Source: Bacteroidales bacterium (GTDB lineage Bacteria > Bacteroidota > Bacteroidia > Bacteroidales > F082). From it: DNA of 16,233 nucleotides. Location of the stretch: positions 1 to 16,233 of the forward strand of contig JANTGU010000019.1 of assembly GCA_024762735.1 (NCBI GenBank), read 5' to 3'. The position numbers and the translations under genes were made by a program. Of this stretch, positions 1 through 7,158 are shown in pieces; the first letter of the stretch is position 1, and each line of letters opens with the position of its first letter. A model generated the notes under the pieces. The model did not search any database, had not been told where the DNA came from, and saw only the letters and a program-made list of their open reading frames with translations.

Positions 1-2
1 CA

Positions 3-335
3 AGTTGGAAGAAACTGGATAAATATGATGTAATTGTGAGCAACCCGCCATATGTTACCATGGCTGATAAAAAGCAAATGCAAAACAACGTGGTTAATCA
101 TGAACCGCATTTGGCACTGTTTGTCACCGATGAAGATCCGCTGATTTTTTATCATGCCATCACTGATTTGGCACTGTCCCATCTGAACTCCGGGGGACAT
201 CTTTGGTTTGAAATTAATGAAGCCCTCGGAAACGAGGTATCGGAGTTCTTGGAAAACAAAGGATTTCGTGAGGTTGTACTCCATAATGATTTGAATAATA
301 AGCCCCGGTTTGTTGCTGCCGTTAAACCAAAGTAA
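3..335 (+). CDS. prmC: Peptide chain release factor N5-glutamine methyltransferase (PrmC/HemK), C-terminal part, cut by window start
   Basis: PrmC methylates the glutamine of the GGQ motif in class I release factors, using S-adenosylmethionine. The reading frame is open from the window edge, so this is the 3' part of a longer gene (family length about 280 residues). The visible part begins SWKKLDKYDVIVSNPPYV. The NPPY motif is the substrate-glutamine-binding signature of the family, and the downstream EPHLALF block and the GGHLWFEIN strand also fit PrmC. A GTG codon at 36 lies inside the motif region and is not a real start. The SAM-binding GxGxG loop lies upstream, outside the window. A DUF493 gene follows 45 bases downstream on the same strand. 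In several Bacteroidota genomes prmC lies near ribD, which would be relevant to the flavin locus downstream, but that cannot be seen here. Confidence 0.93.
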   Translation, partial: SWKKLDKYDVIVSNPPYVTMADKKQMQNNVVNHEPHLALFVTDEDPLIFYHAITDLALSHLNSGGHLWFEINEALGNEVSEFLENKGFREVVLHNDLNNKPRFVAAVKPK

Positions 336-340
336 AATCC

Positions 341-372
341 TCTGGGTTATTGGGCTTTTTTACATAATTTTG
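341..372 (+). promoter_or_regulatory. Candidate Bacteroidota promoter for the DUF493-crcB pair
   Basis: TAatTTTG at 365-372 matches the Bacteroidota -7 consensus TAnnTTTG exactly. TCTG at 341-344 is a 3/4 match to the -33 element with a 20-nt spacer. The -7 element ends only 8 nt before the ATG at 381, so a transcript from it would have almost no leader. Transcription could equally read through from prmC. Confidence 0.4.
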
Positions 373-380
373 CCGGCACT

Positions 381-716
381 ATGACAAAAAATAATGGAAG
401 CAACGGAAAATCGAGCTTGTTCGGTCAGCAAGGTACTAGCCAGCCCGTGGATCTCAAGGGACAAAAACTTGAATTTCCGGTAACCTATAACCTTAAGGCG
501 GTTATGACCGGTACCCGGTTTGATGATGAAAACAAGCAGGACATTGTTTCGGTGTTTAATCAACTGAAAATACCCTATACTTATCTCGATAAAAAAGTAA
601 GTAAAAATGGAACCTATACCAGTTTTACCTACAAAATCTCCCTCGTGAGTAAAGATCAGATGTACAAAATGTACGAGCAGTTACGTGCCATCGACAATTT
701 AAAATTTGCTTTATGA
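381..716 (+). CDS. DUF493 family protein (YbeD-like)
   Basis: This small soluble protein of 111 residues belongs to the DUF493/YbeD family. Members have a compact ferredoxin-like alpha/beta fold resembling ACT-type regulatory domains, and their biochemical role is unknown. After a polar, low-complexity N-terminus of about 25 residues, the domain begins at about residue 28 (LEFPVTYNLKAVM), the typical family opening. It continues through a predicted strand (GTYTSFTYKISLVSK) and ends in the helix YEQLRAIDNLKFAL at the extreme C-terminus, also as in the family. There is no signal peptide or membrane segment. The stop codon overlaps the crcB start in an ATGA, so the two genes are translationally coupled. 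A functional tie to fluoride export is not implied by the family and may be incidental. Confidence 0.85.
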   Translation: MTKNNGSNGKSSLFGQQGTSQPVDLKGQKLEFPVTYNLKAVMTGTRFDDENKQDIVSVFNQLKIPYTYLDKKVSKNGTYTSFTYKISLVSKDQMYKMYEQLRAIDNLKFAL

Positions 717-1090
717 TTTATAAATTGCTTGTGCTGGCTGCCGGGGGAAGTTTAGGAACTACACTGCGGTTTTTAGTGTACACTTTTTTTGAAAAAAATT
801 ATCACTCTGACTTTCCATGGGCCACCCTGACGGTCAATATTATAGGCTCCTTCTTAATCGGTTTTCTGTGGGGTTACTTTGCCAATCATTACCTTTCGGC
901 AGGTTTGCGAATGCTGATTTTTGTGGGCTTTTTGGGTAGCTTTACCACCTTTTCCACCTTTGCGTTCGATAATTTCAGCCTGTTGCGTGATGGTGAATTC
1001 AAGATGATGATACTCTATTTGCTGCTAAGCAACGTGGTGGGTATCGGACTTGCCATCGGAGGCTACTTTTTGTCGAAACAAGTAGCGTAA
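713..1090 (+). CDS. crcB: Fluoride ion channel CrcB/FluC
   Basis: CrcB (FluC, Fluc) is a small dual-topology inner-membrane channel that dimerises and lets toxic fluoride leave the cell. The 125-residue length and four hydrophobic segments (about residues 4-25, 36-57, 64-84 and 97-121) fit the family. Signatures visible are GGSLGTTLRF near the N-terminus, the VNIIGSFLIG segment carrying the conserved pore asparagine (N42), and GFLGSFTTFSTF (72-83), which contains the central sodium-site region and the phenylalanine-box residues. The gene overlaps the DUF493 stop by 4 bases. Many crcB genes sit behind a fluoride riboswitch. None is possible here, because the gene starts inside the preceding reading frame, and I saw none upstream of the DUF493 gene. 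No clear terminator follows it. Confidence 0.95.
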   Translation: MIYKLLVLAAGGSLGTTLRFLVYTFFEKNYHSDFPWATLTVNIIGSFLIGFLWGYFANHYLSAGLRMLIFVGFLGSFTTFSTFAFDNFSLLRDGEFKMMILYLLLSNVVGIGLAIGGYFLSKQVA

Positions 1091-1178
1091 CCGACTGCTG
1101 GTTCTCTTTACAATCGAAGCGCCGTTTAAACAATGCTTTTTAGAATCATTATAAGTTTAAAAAATAGTAGCGTTTTTA

Positions 1179-1209
1179 TTTGAGCAATAAGAATATTGAA
1201 ATAGTTTTG
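1179..1209 (+). promoter_or_regulatory. Bacteroidota promoter driving the FMN riboswitch transcript
   Basis: TTTG at 1179-1182 and TAgtTTTG at 1202-1209, separated by 19 nt, match the Bacteroidota consensus at every defined base. Initiation a few bases downstream would begin the RNA at about 1213-1217, just where the P1 stem of the riboswitch starts. The promoter and aptamer therefore look like one unit. Confidence 0.75.
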
Positions 1210-1213
1210 CCGT

Positions 1214-1337
1214 GATTTTCTTCGGGGCAGGGTGTAACTCCCTACCGGCGGTGACAGCCCGCGACTCACGCATACAGCGTGACTGATTTGGTGAAATTCC
1301 AAAGCCGACGGTTATAGTCCGGATGGTAGAAGAAATC
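1214..1337 (+). ncRNA. FMN riboswitch (RFN element)
   Basis: This RNA binds flavin mononucleotide and normally lowers expression of the downstream gene when FMN is plentiful. Nearly all conserved RFN blocks are present in order: GGGGCAGGGTG at 1224-1234, CCTACCGGCGGTGA at 1241-1254, AGCCCGCGA at 1256-1264, a variable hairpin with arms 1267-1271 and 1277-1281, the CTGATTTGG and TTCCAAAGCCGACGG blocks (1283-1311), and AGTCCGGATGG ending at 1326. The P1 closing stem forms between 1214-1223 and 1329-1337 with one bulged T. It lies about 130 nt before the ATG of a TonB-dependent receptor and directly after a strong promoter. This is one of the most certain calls in the window. Confidence 0.97.
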
Positions 1338-1370
1338 GTGGTGCAAACAGTAACCTTGCGGTCAACGCTG

Positions 1371-1463
1371 GGGCATGCGCAACAGCATTGTTGCCATACC
1401 CTCCCGTGTGTTTTCAACCATCAACCCCGTGGAAATGTAAACGGAGTTAGTTTTTGAAAACAT
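1371..1463 (+). promoter_or_regulatory. Candidate expression platform of the FMN riboswitch
   Basis: Two structures lie between aptamer and start codon. A hairpin at 1371-1401 pairs GGG/CCC, ATG/CAT and GCAACA/TGTTGC around a GCAT loop, with one mismatch and one bulged base. A second pairing joins TGTTTTCAA at 1409-1417 to its exact complement TTGAAAACA at 1454-1462. It encloses a 36-nt loop and ends 8 nt before the ATG. Neither is followed by a clean T-run, so control at the level of translation is more likely than classic termination. I could not fold the region, so the switching mechanism is inference. Confidence 0.4.
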
Positions 1464-1470
1464 TCTTTAC

Positions 1471-4041
1471 ATGAAAAAAGTATTTGTTTTTTTATTGGTC
1501 GTGCTATCACAATCCTTGTGGGCGCAGTTTATGATTACAGGCAGTGTGGTGGATGCCGAAACGGGACAACCTTTGCCAAATGTGCAACTTTTAATTTCAG
1601 GTAGCTCATCAGGTGGGCTAACCAACGAAGATGGAGCGTTCAGCATCAAAACATCCATCAAACAAGGAACGTTGCAAATTACCCGAATAGGTTATCAAAC
1701 CAAAAGCCTTTCCTTTTCGTTTAATGCCAAAACTTCCATAAACCTGCATCAAATTCAGCTTTCAACCGTCATAGTTTCGCTTGATGAGGTGACGATCAGC
1801 GCGGGCCTGGCCAACCATGCGCTTGATCCGGTTTCGGTAACGGAAATTGATTCCAAAACCATCCGCACTCAGCTTAACGATAAACCATTGCCTCTTTTGT
1901 TTAATACAACCCCCGGCGTTTACAGCGTGACTGCTGGTGGCGGATCCGGCGATGCCGTGTTGACCATGCGTGGCTTTAAGCAGGATAACATTGGTTTGTT
2001 GCTCAACGGGGTGCCTGTCAATGGCGTAGAAAACGGGCTGGTGTATTGGAGTAACTGGCAGGGTCTAACCGATGCTTCCGCATCCATTCAAATTCAAAAA
2101 GGGCCGGGGGTAGCCAATATGGCGACCAATGCCGTGGGGGGTAGTGTGAATATTGTAACTTACAATACTGATAAACCCAAAGGGGGAAGTCTTGCTTATC
2201 AAGTTACTTCATACGGAAATCAAAAACTATCGCTGGCTTTAAATAGCGGAAAAATGGCCAACGGTTGGAGTGTTTCGTTTTTGGGAAGTTATGAAAAAGG
2301 GCCGGGTTATATTGATGCCACCTTCGTGAAAAGTTGGGGATACTATGTAAGTGCCACCAAACAGTTTGGTAAAAAAAGCAAGCTAAACATAACCCTCCTG
2401 GGGTCGCCACAAAAGCATGGACAGCGAACCCTCAAGCTGAGTAAACAGGAAGTGGAAGTTCATGGTTATCAGTATAACAAAGACTGGGGAGGGCACGAAG
2501 GTTCCATGCGCAATGCCTCACAAAATTTTTATCATAAACCCTTTTTGTCGGTTAATCATTACCTGACCATTGATGACAACAAAACATGGGCAAACTCTTT
2601 TTATGTCTCTTACGGTTCAGGGGGTGGTTTGTGGTCGGAGAGTTTTAATTACGCTCCTTCTATCTTTAGCTATCGAAATAGTGCGGGACAACTTGACTGG
2701 AGTGCAATCTACCAAAACAATGCAAACCACGAAGGAAGTTATGTGCTTGATAATGGAGACACTGTTTCAGGCTATGCCCTGAATGTGCAAACAAAATTTT
2801 TGGCAAGCCACATTGTTTCGGGATGGCTCTCCACCTACGAACAAAAATTGGGTAATGGATTGAAACTTGTTGCCGGGTTACACTATCGCTATTTTAACTC
2901 TTTTTTGCGTGAGGAGGTGTCCGATCTGCTCGGGGGTAGCTTCTTTATCGAAGATTATGGATGGGCAGTAGATGGTGTATCAGGACGAGATCAGATAAAG
3001 ATGCCCGGTGACATCATCCGGGTTAACAACAATTCTATCATCCATTTTTCAAGCATTTATGCGCAGTTGCAATACAACAATCAGCGATGGAACGGGTATG
3101 TTTCGGTCAATCAGAACAACAACCTTTATCAACGAGTGGATCGTTTTAACTATATCGAAAATCAGAAGAGTAAACCTGTTTTTAAGCCCGGGTTTGACGT
3201 TAGGGTAGGCTTGGCTCGTCATCTGTCCAAACAACATAAAATCTATGTGAATGCGGCCTGGTTAAGTCGTGCCCCCTATTTTAAATATGTGTTTGGAAAC
3301 TATACCAATGTTCCGGTAACCAATCTGAAAAACGAATCGGTTGCAACGGCTGAAGCCGGATACGTGTTTAACCAACACGGGTGGCATGTGGCTGTTGACG
3401 GTTATTATACCTTGTGGAAAAACGTATCGATGCTTTCAAATGAGTACATCCAACTGGAAGACAATACACAAACGCGCGCCATGGTTAACGGCTTAAACGC
3501 GACCCACAAAGGGCTGGAAGTAGCAGTCAGTTATCAATGGCAAAACAGGGTCAAGCTTAATTTGTTCGGCTCCCTGGCCGACTATCAGTGGCAAAATAAT
3601 GTGGAGGCTACCTTATTTAATAATAACAACGTGGCTGTTGATACAGTGTTTGTTTATGCTTACGGTTTAAAAGTGGGAGGAACCGCCCAGCAGCAAATAG
3701 GAGGAGCGATCGATTTTCCGGTATGGTCATTTTTCAACCTTAAAGCGGAATGGATTTGGTATGGCAAGCGCTATGCTGATTTCGATCCGGTTAACCGGGG
3801 CAATCCCGAGGATCAGAGGCAACCCTGTTTGCTCCCCGCTTACCACCTGGTCAACCTATATGCCAACATCCCCTTTGATGTAGCCCAGAAACACGGGAAC
3901 CTGGATTTGAGTGTTAATAATTTACTCAACAACCATTTTATCATCATGGGGCAGGATGGAGCTGACCATTCTATAAATACATTTCGTGGTTTCTGGGATA
4001 ACGGACTTACATTCGTGGCTCGCTTAAGTATTTACTTTTAA
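1471..4041 (+). CDS. TonB-dependent outer-membrane receptor under FMN riboswitch control (putative flavin importer)
   Basis: This is a 22-strand-barrel type TonB-dependent receptor that would take up a substrate across the outer membrane using energy from TonB-ExbBD. The protein has 856 residues. It has a signal peptide (about 1-19, ending SLWAQ), a carboxypeptidase-regulatory-like domain (about 20-100), a TonB-box-like segment near LDEVTISA (104-111), a plug (about 115-232, with the motifs TMRGF, LLNGVPVNG and AVGGSVNIVT), then the barrel, ending in the aromatic C-terminus RLSIYF expected for BamA-dependent insertion. No SusD partner gene is adjacent. The FMN riboswitch upstream predicts that it is made when FMN is scarce, so riboflavin, FMN or a related flavin is the likely cargo. 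That is inference from regulation alone. The next gene is a full-length paralog. Codon use is mixed, less biased than in the paralog, which suggests lower expression. Confidence 0.93.
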   Translation: MKKVFVFLLVVLSQSLWAQFMITGSVVDAETGQPLPNVQLLISGSSSGGLTNEDGAFSIKTSIKQGTLQITRIGYQTKSLSFSFNAKTSINLHQIQLSTVIVSLDEVTISAGLANHALDPVSVTEIDSKTIRTQLNDKPLPLLFNTTPGVYSVTAGGGSGDAVLTMRGFKQDNIGLLLNGVPVNGVENGLVYWSNWQGLTDASASIQIQKGPGVANMATNAVGGSVNIVTYNTDKPKGGSLAYQVTSYGNQKLSLALNSGKMANGWSVSFLGSYEKGPGYIDATFVKSWGYYVSATKQFGKKSKLNITLLGSPQKHGQRTLKLSKQEVEVHGYQYNKDWGGHEGSMRNASQNFYHKPFLSVNHYLTIDDNKTWANSFYVSYGSGGGLWSESFNYAPSIFSYRNSAGQLDWSAIYQNNANHEGSYVLDNGDTVSGYALNVQTKFLASHIVSGWLSTYEQKLGNGLKLVAGLHYRYFNSFLREEVSDLLGGSFFIEDYGWAVDGVSGRDQIKMPGDIIRVNNNSIIHFSSIYAQLQYNNQRWNGYVSVNQNNNLYQRVDRFNYIENQKSKPVFKPGFDVRVGLARHLSKQHKIYVNAAWLSRAPYFKYVFGNYTNVPVTNLKNESVATAEAGYVFNQHGWHVAVDGYYTLWKNVSMLSNEYIQLEDNTQTRAMVNGLNATHKGLEVAVSYQWQNRVKLNLFGSLADYQWQNNVEATLFNNNNVAVDTVFVYAYGLKVGGTAQQQIGGAIDFPVWSFFNLKAEWIWYGKRYADFDPVNRGNPEDQRQPCLLPAYHLVNLYANIPFDVAQKHGNLDLSVNNLLNNHFIIMGQDGADHSINTFRGFWDNGLTFVARLSIYF

Positions 4042-4163
4042 GCAGCAGCTTGCCGGTTATCGGTTATATTGAAATGCCCTGAATTTTAGCTAATAATGTT
4101 TTAAAGCTCCATGGTTGTAAGTATTTGATAAAAAAAATGAACATTTTATTAACAGGTTAGGAA

Positions 4164-4239
4164 AATGATAAATATCATTATTTCAACATGATAGATGCAT
4201 GTCGCTATTTATGTTAATAGATGTTAATGATAATTTAAC
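4164..4239. promoter_or_regulatory. Possible regulator-binding sites upstream of the second receptor gene
   Basis: A 16-bp inverted repeat at 4164-4179 (AATGATA, 2 nt, TATCATT) overlaps a sequence resembling a Fur box: 11 of 14 defined positions match the 7-1-7 form when aligned by eye. Two direct repeats of ATGTTAAT begin at 4211 and 4221, a spacing of one helical turn. The second runs into another dyad, GTTAA to TTAAC, at 4223-4239. These lie just upstream of the predicted -33 element, where an activator would bind. The region is AT-rich, so chance is a real alternative. Confidence 0.3.
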
Positions 4240-4247
4240 AAAGGGGG

Positions 4248-4278
4248 TTTTATTAGTGTGAAAGAATTTATACATTTG
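4248..4278 (+). promoter_or_regulatory. Promoter of the second TonB-dependent receptor
   Basis: TAcaTTTG at 4271-4278 is an exact match to the Bacteroidota -7 element. TTTT at 4248-4251 is a 3/4 match to the -33 element with a 19-nt spacer. Initiation near 4285 would give a leader of about 43 nt before the ATG at 4328. I see no terminator between the first receptor and this promoter, so read-through from the riboswitch transcript is possible. Confidence 0.65.
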
Positions 4279-4327
4279 CGCAACAAATTAATGTTTGAAA
4301 ACCAAAAAAAATCAAATTTTTAAGCTT

Positions 4328-6883
4328 ATGAAAAAAAGAAGTTTACTCTTTACAGTGATGGTTTTGGCAATTGCCGTTACCTCGTTTGCTCAGGGAGTTA
4401 TTCAGGGTGTTGTTCAAGATGCAAACACCAATGAAACTCTTATTGGCGCCACCGTGGTTGTTGAAGGAACAACTTTTGGTGTAACTACTAATCTCGACGG
4501 TAGCTTCCTGCTGGTGGCTCCTGCCGGAGATATCAAACTCGACATTAGCTATGTTGGGTACGAAAGTAAAACAATGGACTTAACAGTGAAAGATGGCTCC
4601 ACTTACAACGTGGGTAACATCCTGTTAAAATCGAGTGCCATTGGTTTGGATGAAGTGAATGTAATGGCTTCGGTAGCCGTTGACCGTAAAACCCCTGTTG
4701 CAGTATCTACTTTAGATGCTCAAACTATCCAAAATCAATTGGGTAGCCAGGAATTTCCTGAAGTGATGAAAAACACGCCTAACGTGTATGCTACTAAAAC
4801 CGGTGGTGGATTTGGTGATGCCCGTGTTAACGTTCGTGGTTTCGACCAAAGAAACGTGGCTGTGATGATCAACGGTATTCCTGTTAACGACATGGAAAAC
4901 GGTTGGGTTTATTGGTCAAACTGGGCAGGTTTGGGTGATGCTACCCGTACCATTCAGATTCAGCGTGGTTTGGGTGCTTCAAAACTGGCCATCAACTCAG
5001 TGGGTGGTACCATTAACATTATCACCAAAACTTCTGACATGAATAAAGGTGGTTCCTTCCAGGTAGGTGCTACCGATTATGGCCGTTTCAAATCGATGTT
5101 GACCTTGTCAACTGGTGAGTTAAAAACTGGAACTGCTATTACTTTTGTTGGTTCACGTACCTTTGGTAAAGGTTATATCGATGCTACCTGGGTTGATGCC
5201 TGGTCCTATTTCCTTTCTGTTTCACAAAAGATTGGTAAAAATCATCAATTGGTATATACCCTCATTGGTGCCCCGCAGCAGCATGGACAAAGAGACGGTT
5301 ACTACATGCTTGACTCGGCTAAATTTAACAAATATGGTCCTCGTTACACCCAGAACTGGGGATGGCGCGGTGGTGAAATGTTAAACGAGCGTGTTAACTT
5401 CTACCACAAACCACAAATGTCGTTAAACTGGTACTGGACCATTAACGAAAAAGCTTTCTTGTCAACTTCTGCTTACTATTCGTTTGGTAACGGTGGTGGT
5501 TCCGGTCCTTTGGGAATGAGCCCATACAAATATGAGCCTCCTAAAACTGCCAGTGGCTATTACGACTGGGATCAAATGGCATTCTTAAACTCACAAAATA
5601 TCGATTCTTCCATCTCGGAAACCGAAGCCCGCTCTATTCACATCATTCGTAATTCGATGAATAACCACAAATGGATGGGTATCCTTTCAACTTTGAATTA
5701 TAACTTCAGCGATGCACTGGTACTGACTGCAGGTCTTGATGCCCGTCATTATAAAGGAGAACATTACCGCGAAGTACGCGACCTGGTGGGTGGCGACTAC
5801 TGGTATGACAGTAAATTCGGTATGTCAAAAGTAGGTGATAAAATTGCTTACTGGAATGATGGTATTGTAACTTACGGTGGTTTGTTTGCCCAGTTGGAGT
5901 ACACCAAAGGAATATTCAATGCTTTTGCTGCTGCCACGGTTTCAAATACCTGGACAAAAAGAATTGACTACAGAACCTACTTGCCCGATAATAATGCTGC
6001 TGTAAGTGATGTGCTTTCTAATTTAGGTTACAACTTTAAAGTAGGTGCTAACTTTAATATTACCGAAACAAGCAACATTTTTGTTAATGGTGGATTCTAT
6101 TCACGTGTTCCTTTCTTTAGATTTATGTTCTTAAACTACAGAAATGATGTGAATCCCGATCTGACCAACGAAAAAATTACTGCTGCTGAAGTAGGTTATG
6201 CATATAATGGCAAAAAGCTTAAAATCAGAGCCAATGGATATTATACCATTTGGAATGACATTTCGTTGTTAACCGGTTTTGTTGCTGATGATGGTAGCTA
6301 CGTAAATGCTTTCATGTCGAGCTTACAGGAAGTTCACAGTGGTATTGAGTTAGAAGCTACTTATATTGCTACCAGATGGTTAAGGTTAGGTGGTATGGCT
6401 AACCTTGGCAACTGGAAATATGCTGACGATGCTACAGCTAAACTTTATGATGATCAAACTCATGCCTTAATTGGTGAAGGAACCATTTATACCAAAGACC
6501 TTAAAGTGGGTAACCAGCCACAAAATTCTTTTGGTGTTAATGGAACATTCAGAATTGCCAAAACCATCGATTTAGGATTTAACTACCTCTATTACACACA
6601 GCTTTACGCTCAGTTCAAACCTGAAACACGTAAAGATCCTGATGTAAGAGCTCAGGCCTTCCAACTGCCTAATTATGGTATGTTAGATATGCGTTTAGGC
6701 TGGAAATTCAAATTAGCCGGTCTTGATTCATACTTCAACTGGAATGTTTACAACGTTACCAATAACGTAACTTTGGTTGAAGCTGAAGACAAATACAACG
6801 CCGACCGTGGTGAATATGTATTTAAAAAAGGCTGGTGGAGCTGGGGACGTAACATGAACTTCTCATTGAAAGTTCGTTTCTAA
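4328..6883 (+). CDS. TonB-dependent outer-membrane receptor, paralog of the riboswitch-controlled receptor
   Basis: This is an energised outer-membrane importer of the same family as the preceding gene. I chose ATG 4328 over the upstream in-frame TTG at 4295 because it opens a clean signal peptide (MKKRSLLFTVMVL to SFAQ, residues 1-22); the protein then has 851 residues. A carboxypeptidase-regulatory-like domain follows (about 24-100), then a TonB-box-like LDEVNVMA (107-114), a plug (about 118-237) and a barrel ending SLKVRF. Alignment by eye with the first receptor runs over the whole length. Shared blocks include ENG.VYWSNW.GL, GYIDAT, KHGQR/QHGQR and NFYHKP. Codon use favours GGT, CGT and GTT, as in highly expressed genes. 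There is no SusD partner and no riboswitch. A strong terminator follows. The substrate is unknown; a flavin is possible by homology, but the separate regulation suggests another ligand or another condition. Confidence 0.93.
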   Translation: MKKRSLLFTVMVLAIAVTSFAQGVIQGVVQDANTNETLIGATVVVEGTTFGVTTNLDGSFLLVAPAGDIKLDISYVGYESKTMDLTVKDGSTYNVGNILLKSSAIGLDEVNVMASVAVDRKTPVAVSTLDAQTIQNQLGSQEFPEVMKNTPNVYATKTGGGFGDARVNVRGFDQRNVAVMINGIPVNDMENGWVYWSNWAGLGDATRTIQIQRGLGASKLAINSVGGTINIITKTSDMNKGGSFQVGATDYGRFKSMLTLSTGELKTGTAITFVGSRTFGKGYIDATWVDAWSYFLSVSQKIGKNHQLVYTLIGAPQQHGQRDGYYMLDSAKFNKYGPRYTQNWGWRGGEMLNERVNFYHKPQMSLNWYWTINEKAFLSTSAYYSFGNGGGSGPLGMSPYKYEPPKTASGYYDWDQMAFLNSQNIDSSISETEARSIHIIRNSMNNHKWMGILSTLNYNFSDALVLTAGLDARHYKGEHYREVRDLVGGDYWYDSKFGMSKVGDKIAYWNDGIVTYGGLFAQLEYTKGIFNAFAAATVSNTWTKRIDYRTYLPDNNAAVSDVLSNLGYNFKVGANFNITETSNIFVNGGFYSRVPFFRFMFLNYRNDVNPDLTNEKITAAEVGYAYNGKKLKIRANGYYTIWNDISLLTGFVADDGSYVNAFMSSLQEVHSGIELEATYIATRWLRLGGMANLGNWKYADDATAKLYDDQTHALIGEGTIYTKDLKVGNQPQNSFGVNGTFRIAKTIDLGFNYLYYTQLYAQFKPETRKDPDVRAQAFQLPNYGMLDMRLGWKFKLAGLDSYFNWNVYNVTNNVTLVEAEDKYNADRGEYVFKKGWWSWGRNMNFSLKVRF

Positions 6884-6901
6884 ACCAAGCTTAATCATTA
6901 T

Positions 6902-6935
6902 AAAAAAAGCCGCGCTGCAAAGTGCGGCTTTTTTT
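6902..6935 (+). terminator. Intrinsic terminator after the receptor pair
   Basis: The stem has seven A's plus GCCGCGCT on the 5' side and AGTGCGGC plus seven T's on the 3' side, closed by a GCAA tetraloop. That is about 15 bp including one G-T pair. It begins 18 nt after the receptor stop codon. The flanking A and T runs would also let it work on the minus strand, but no minus-strand gene ends here. Confidence 0.92.
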
Positions 6936-7056
6936 ATGGTTCAATGGTTTGCTCATTATTGTGTCCTTTAGGGCAGGGATAAGTGTGCCAGTAATATCGG
7001 GCTTTAGCCATTAACAGAAAAATATCCTACACCTTTTCATGCCACCCGTCATCTCT

Positions 7057-7077
7057 CGCACGGTTTGCAACCGTGCG
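7057..7077. repeat. Short perfect palindromic hairpin (REP-like)
   Basis: Arms CGCACGGTT and AACCGTGCG pair perfectly around a TGC loop. GC-rich palindromes with a central TTTGCAA in AT-rich intergenic DNA resemble repetitive extragenic palindromes spread by REP-associated transposases. Only one clear copy is in this window, so repetitiveness is not shown. It could also act as a weak RNA hairpin. Confidence 0.45.
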
Positions 7078-7109
7078 CTAACACTATCAGGCTTAAAACA
7101 CTAAAAAAG

Positions 7110-7158
7110 CACCCTGAGCGGGCAGTTTTTTATCTCCATAAGCTGCCCTTTCAGGGCG
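7110..7158. repeat. Imperfect inverted repeat
   Basis: CACCCTGAGCGGGCAG at 7110-7125 and CTGCCCTTTCAGGGCG at 7143-7158 are inverted complements at 13 of 16 positions, with a 17-nt spacer. The right arm is also a hairpin by itself (GCCCT, TTC, AGGGC). It sits 32 nt after the REP-like palindrome and may belong to the same element. Confidence 0.4.

Noticed and set aside
381..1090. Fluoride riboswitch for crcB
   Set aside because: crcB overlaps the preceding gene, and I see no crcB-motif RNA in the 45 bases before the DUF493 start.
1371..1414. Intrinsic terminator as the riboswitch off-switch
   Set aside because: The hairpin at 1371-1401 is followed by TCCCGTGTGTTTT rather than an immediate T-run, so a termination mechanism is not well supported.
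1157..1417. An 86-codon minus-strand frame antisense to the FMN riboswitch
   Set aside because: The sequence is fully explained by the conserved RNA structure on the plus strand; the translation is cysteine-rich noise.
4295..4327. Upstream TTG start for the second receptor
   Set aside because: It adds 11 lysine-rich residues before an otherwise standard signal peptide; ATG 4328 is better.
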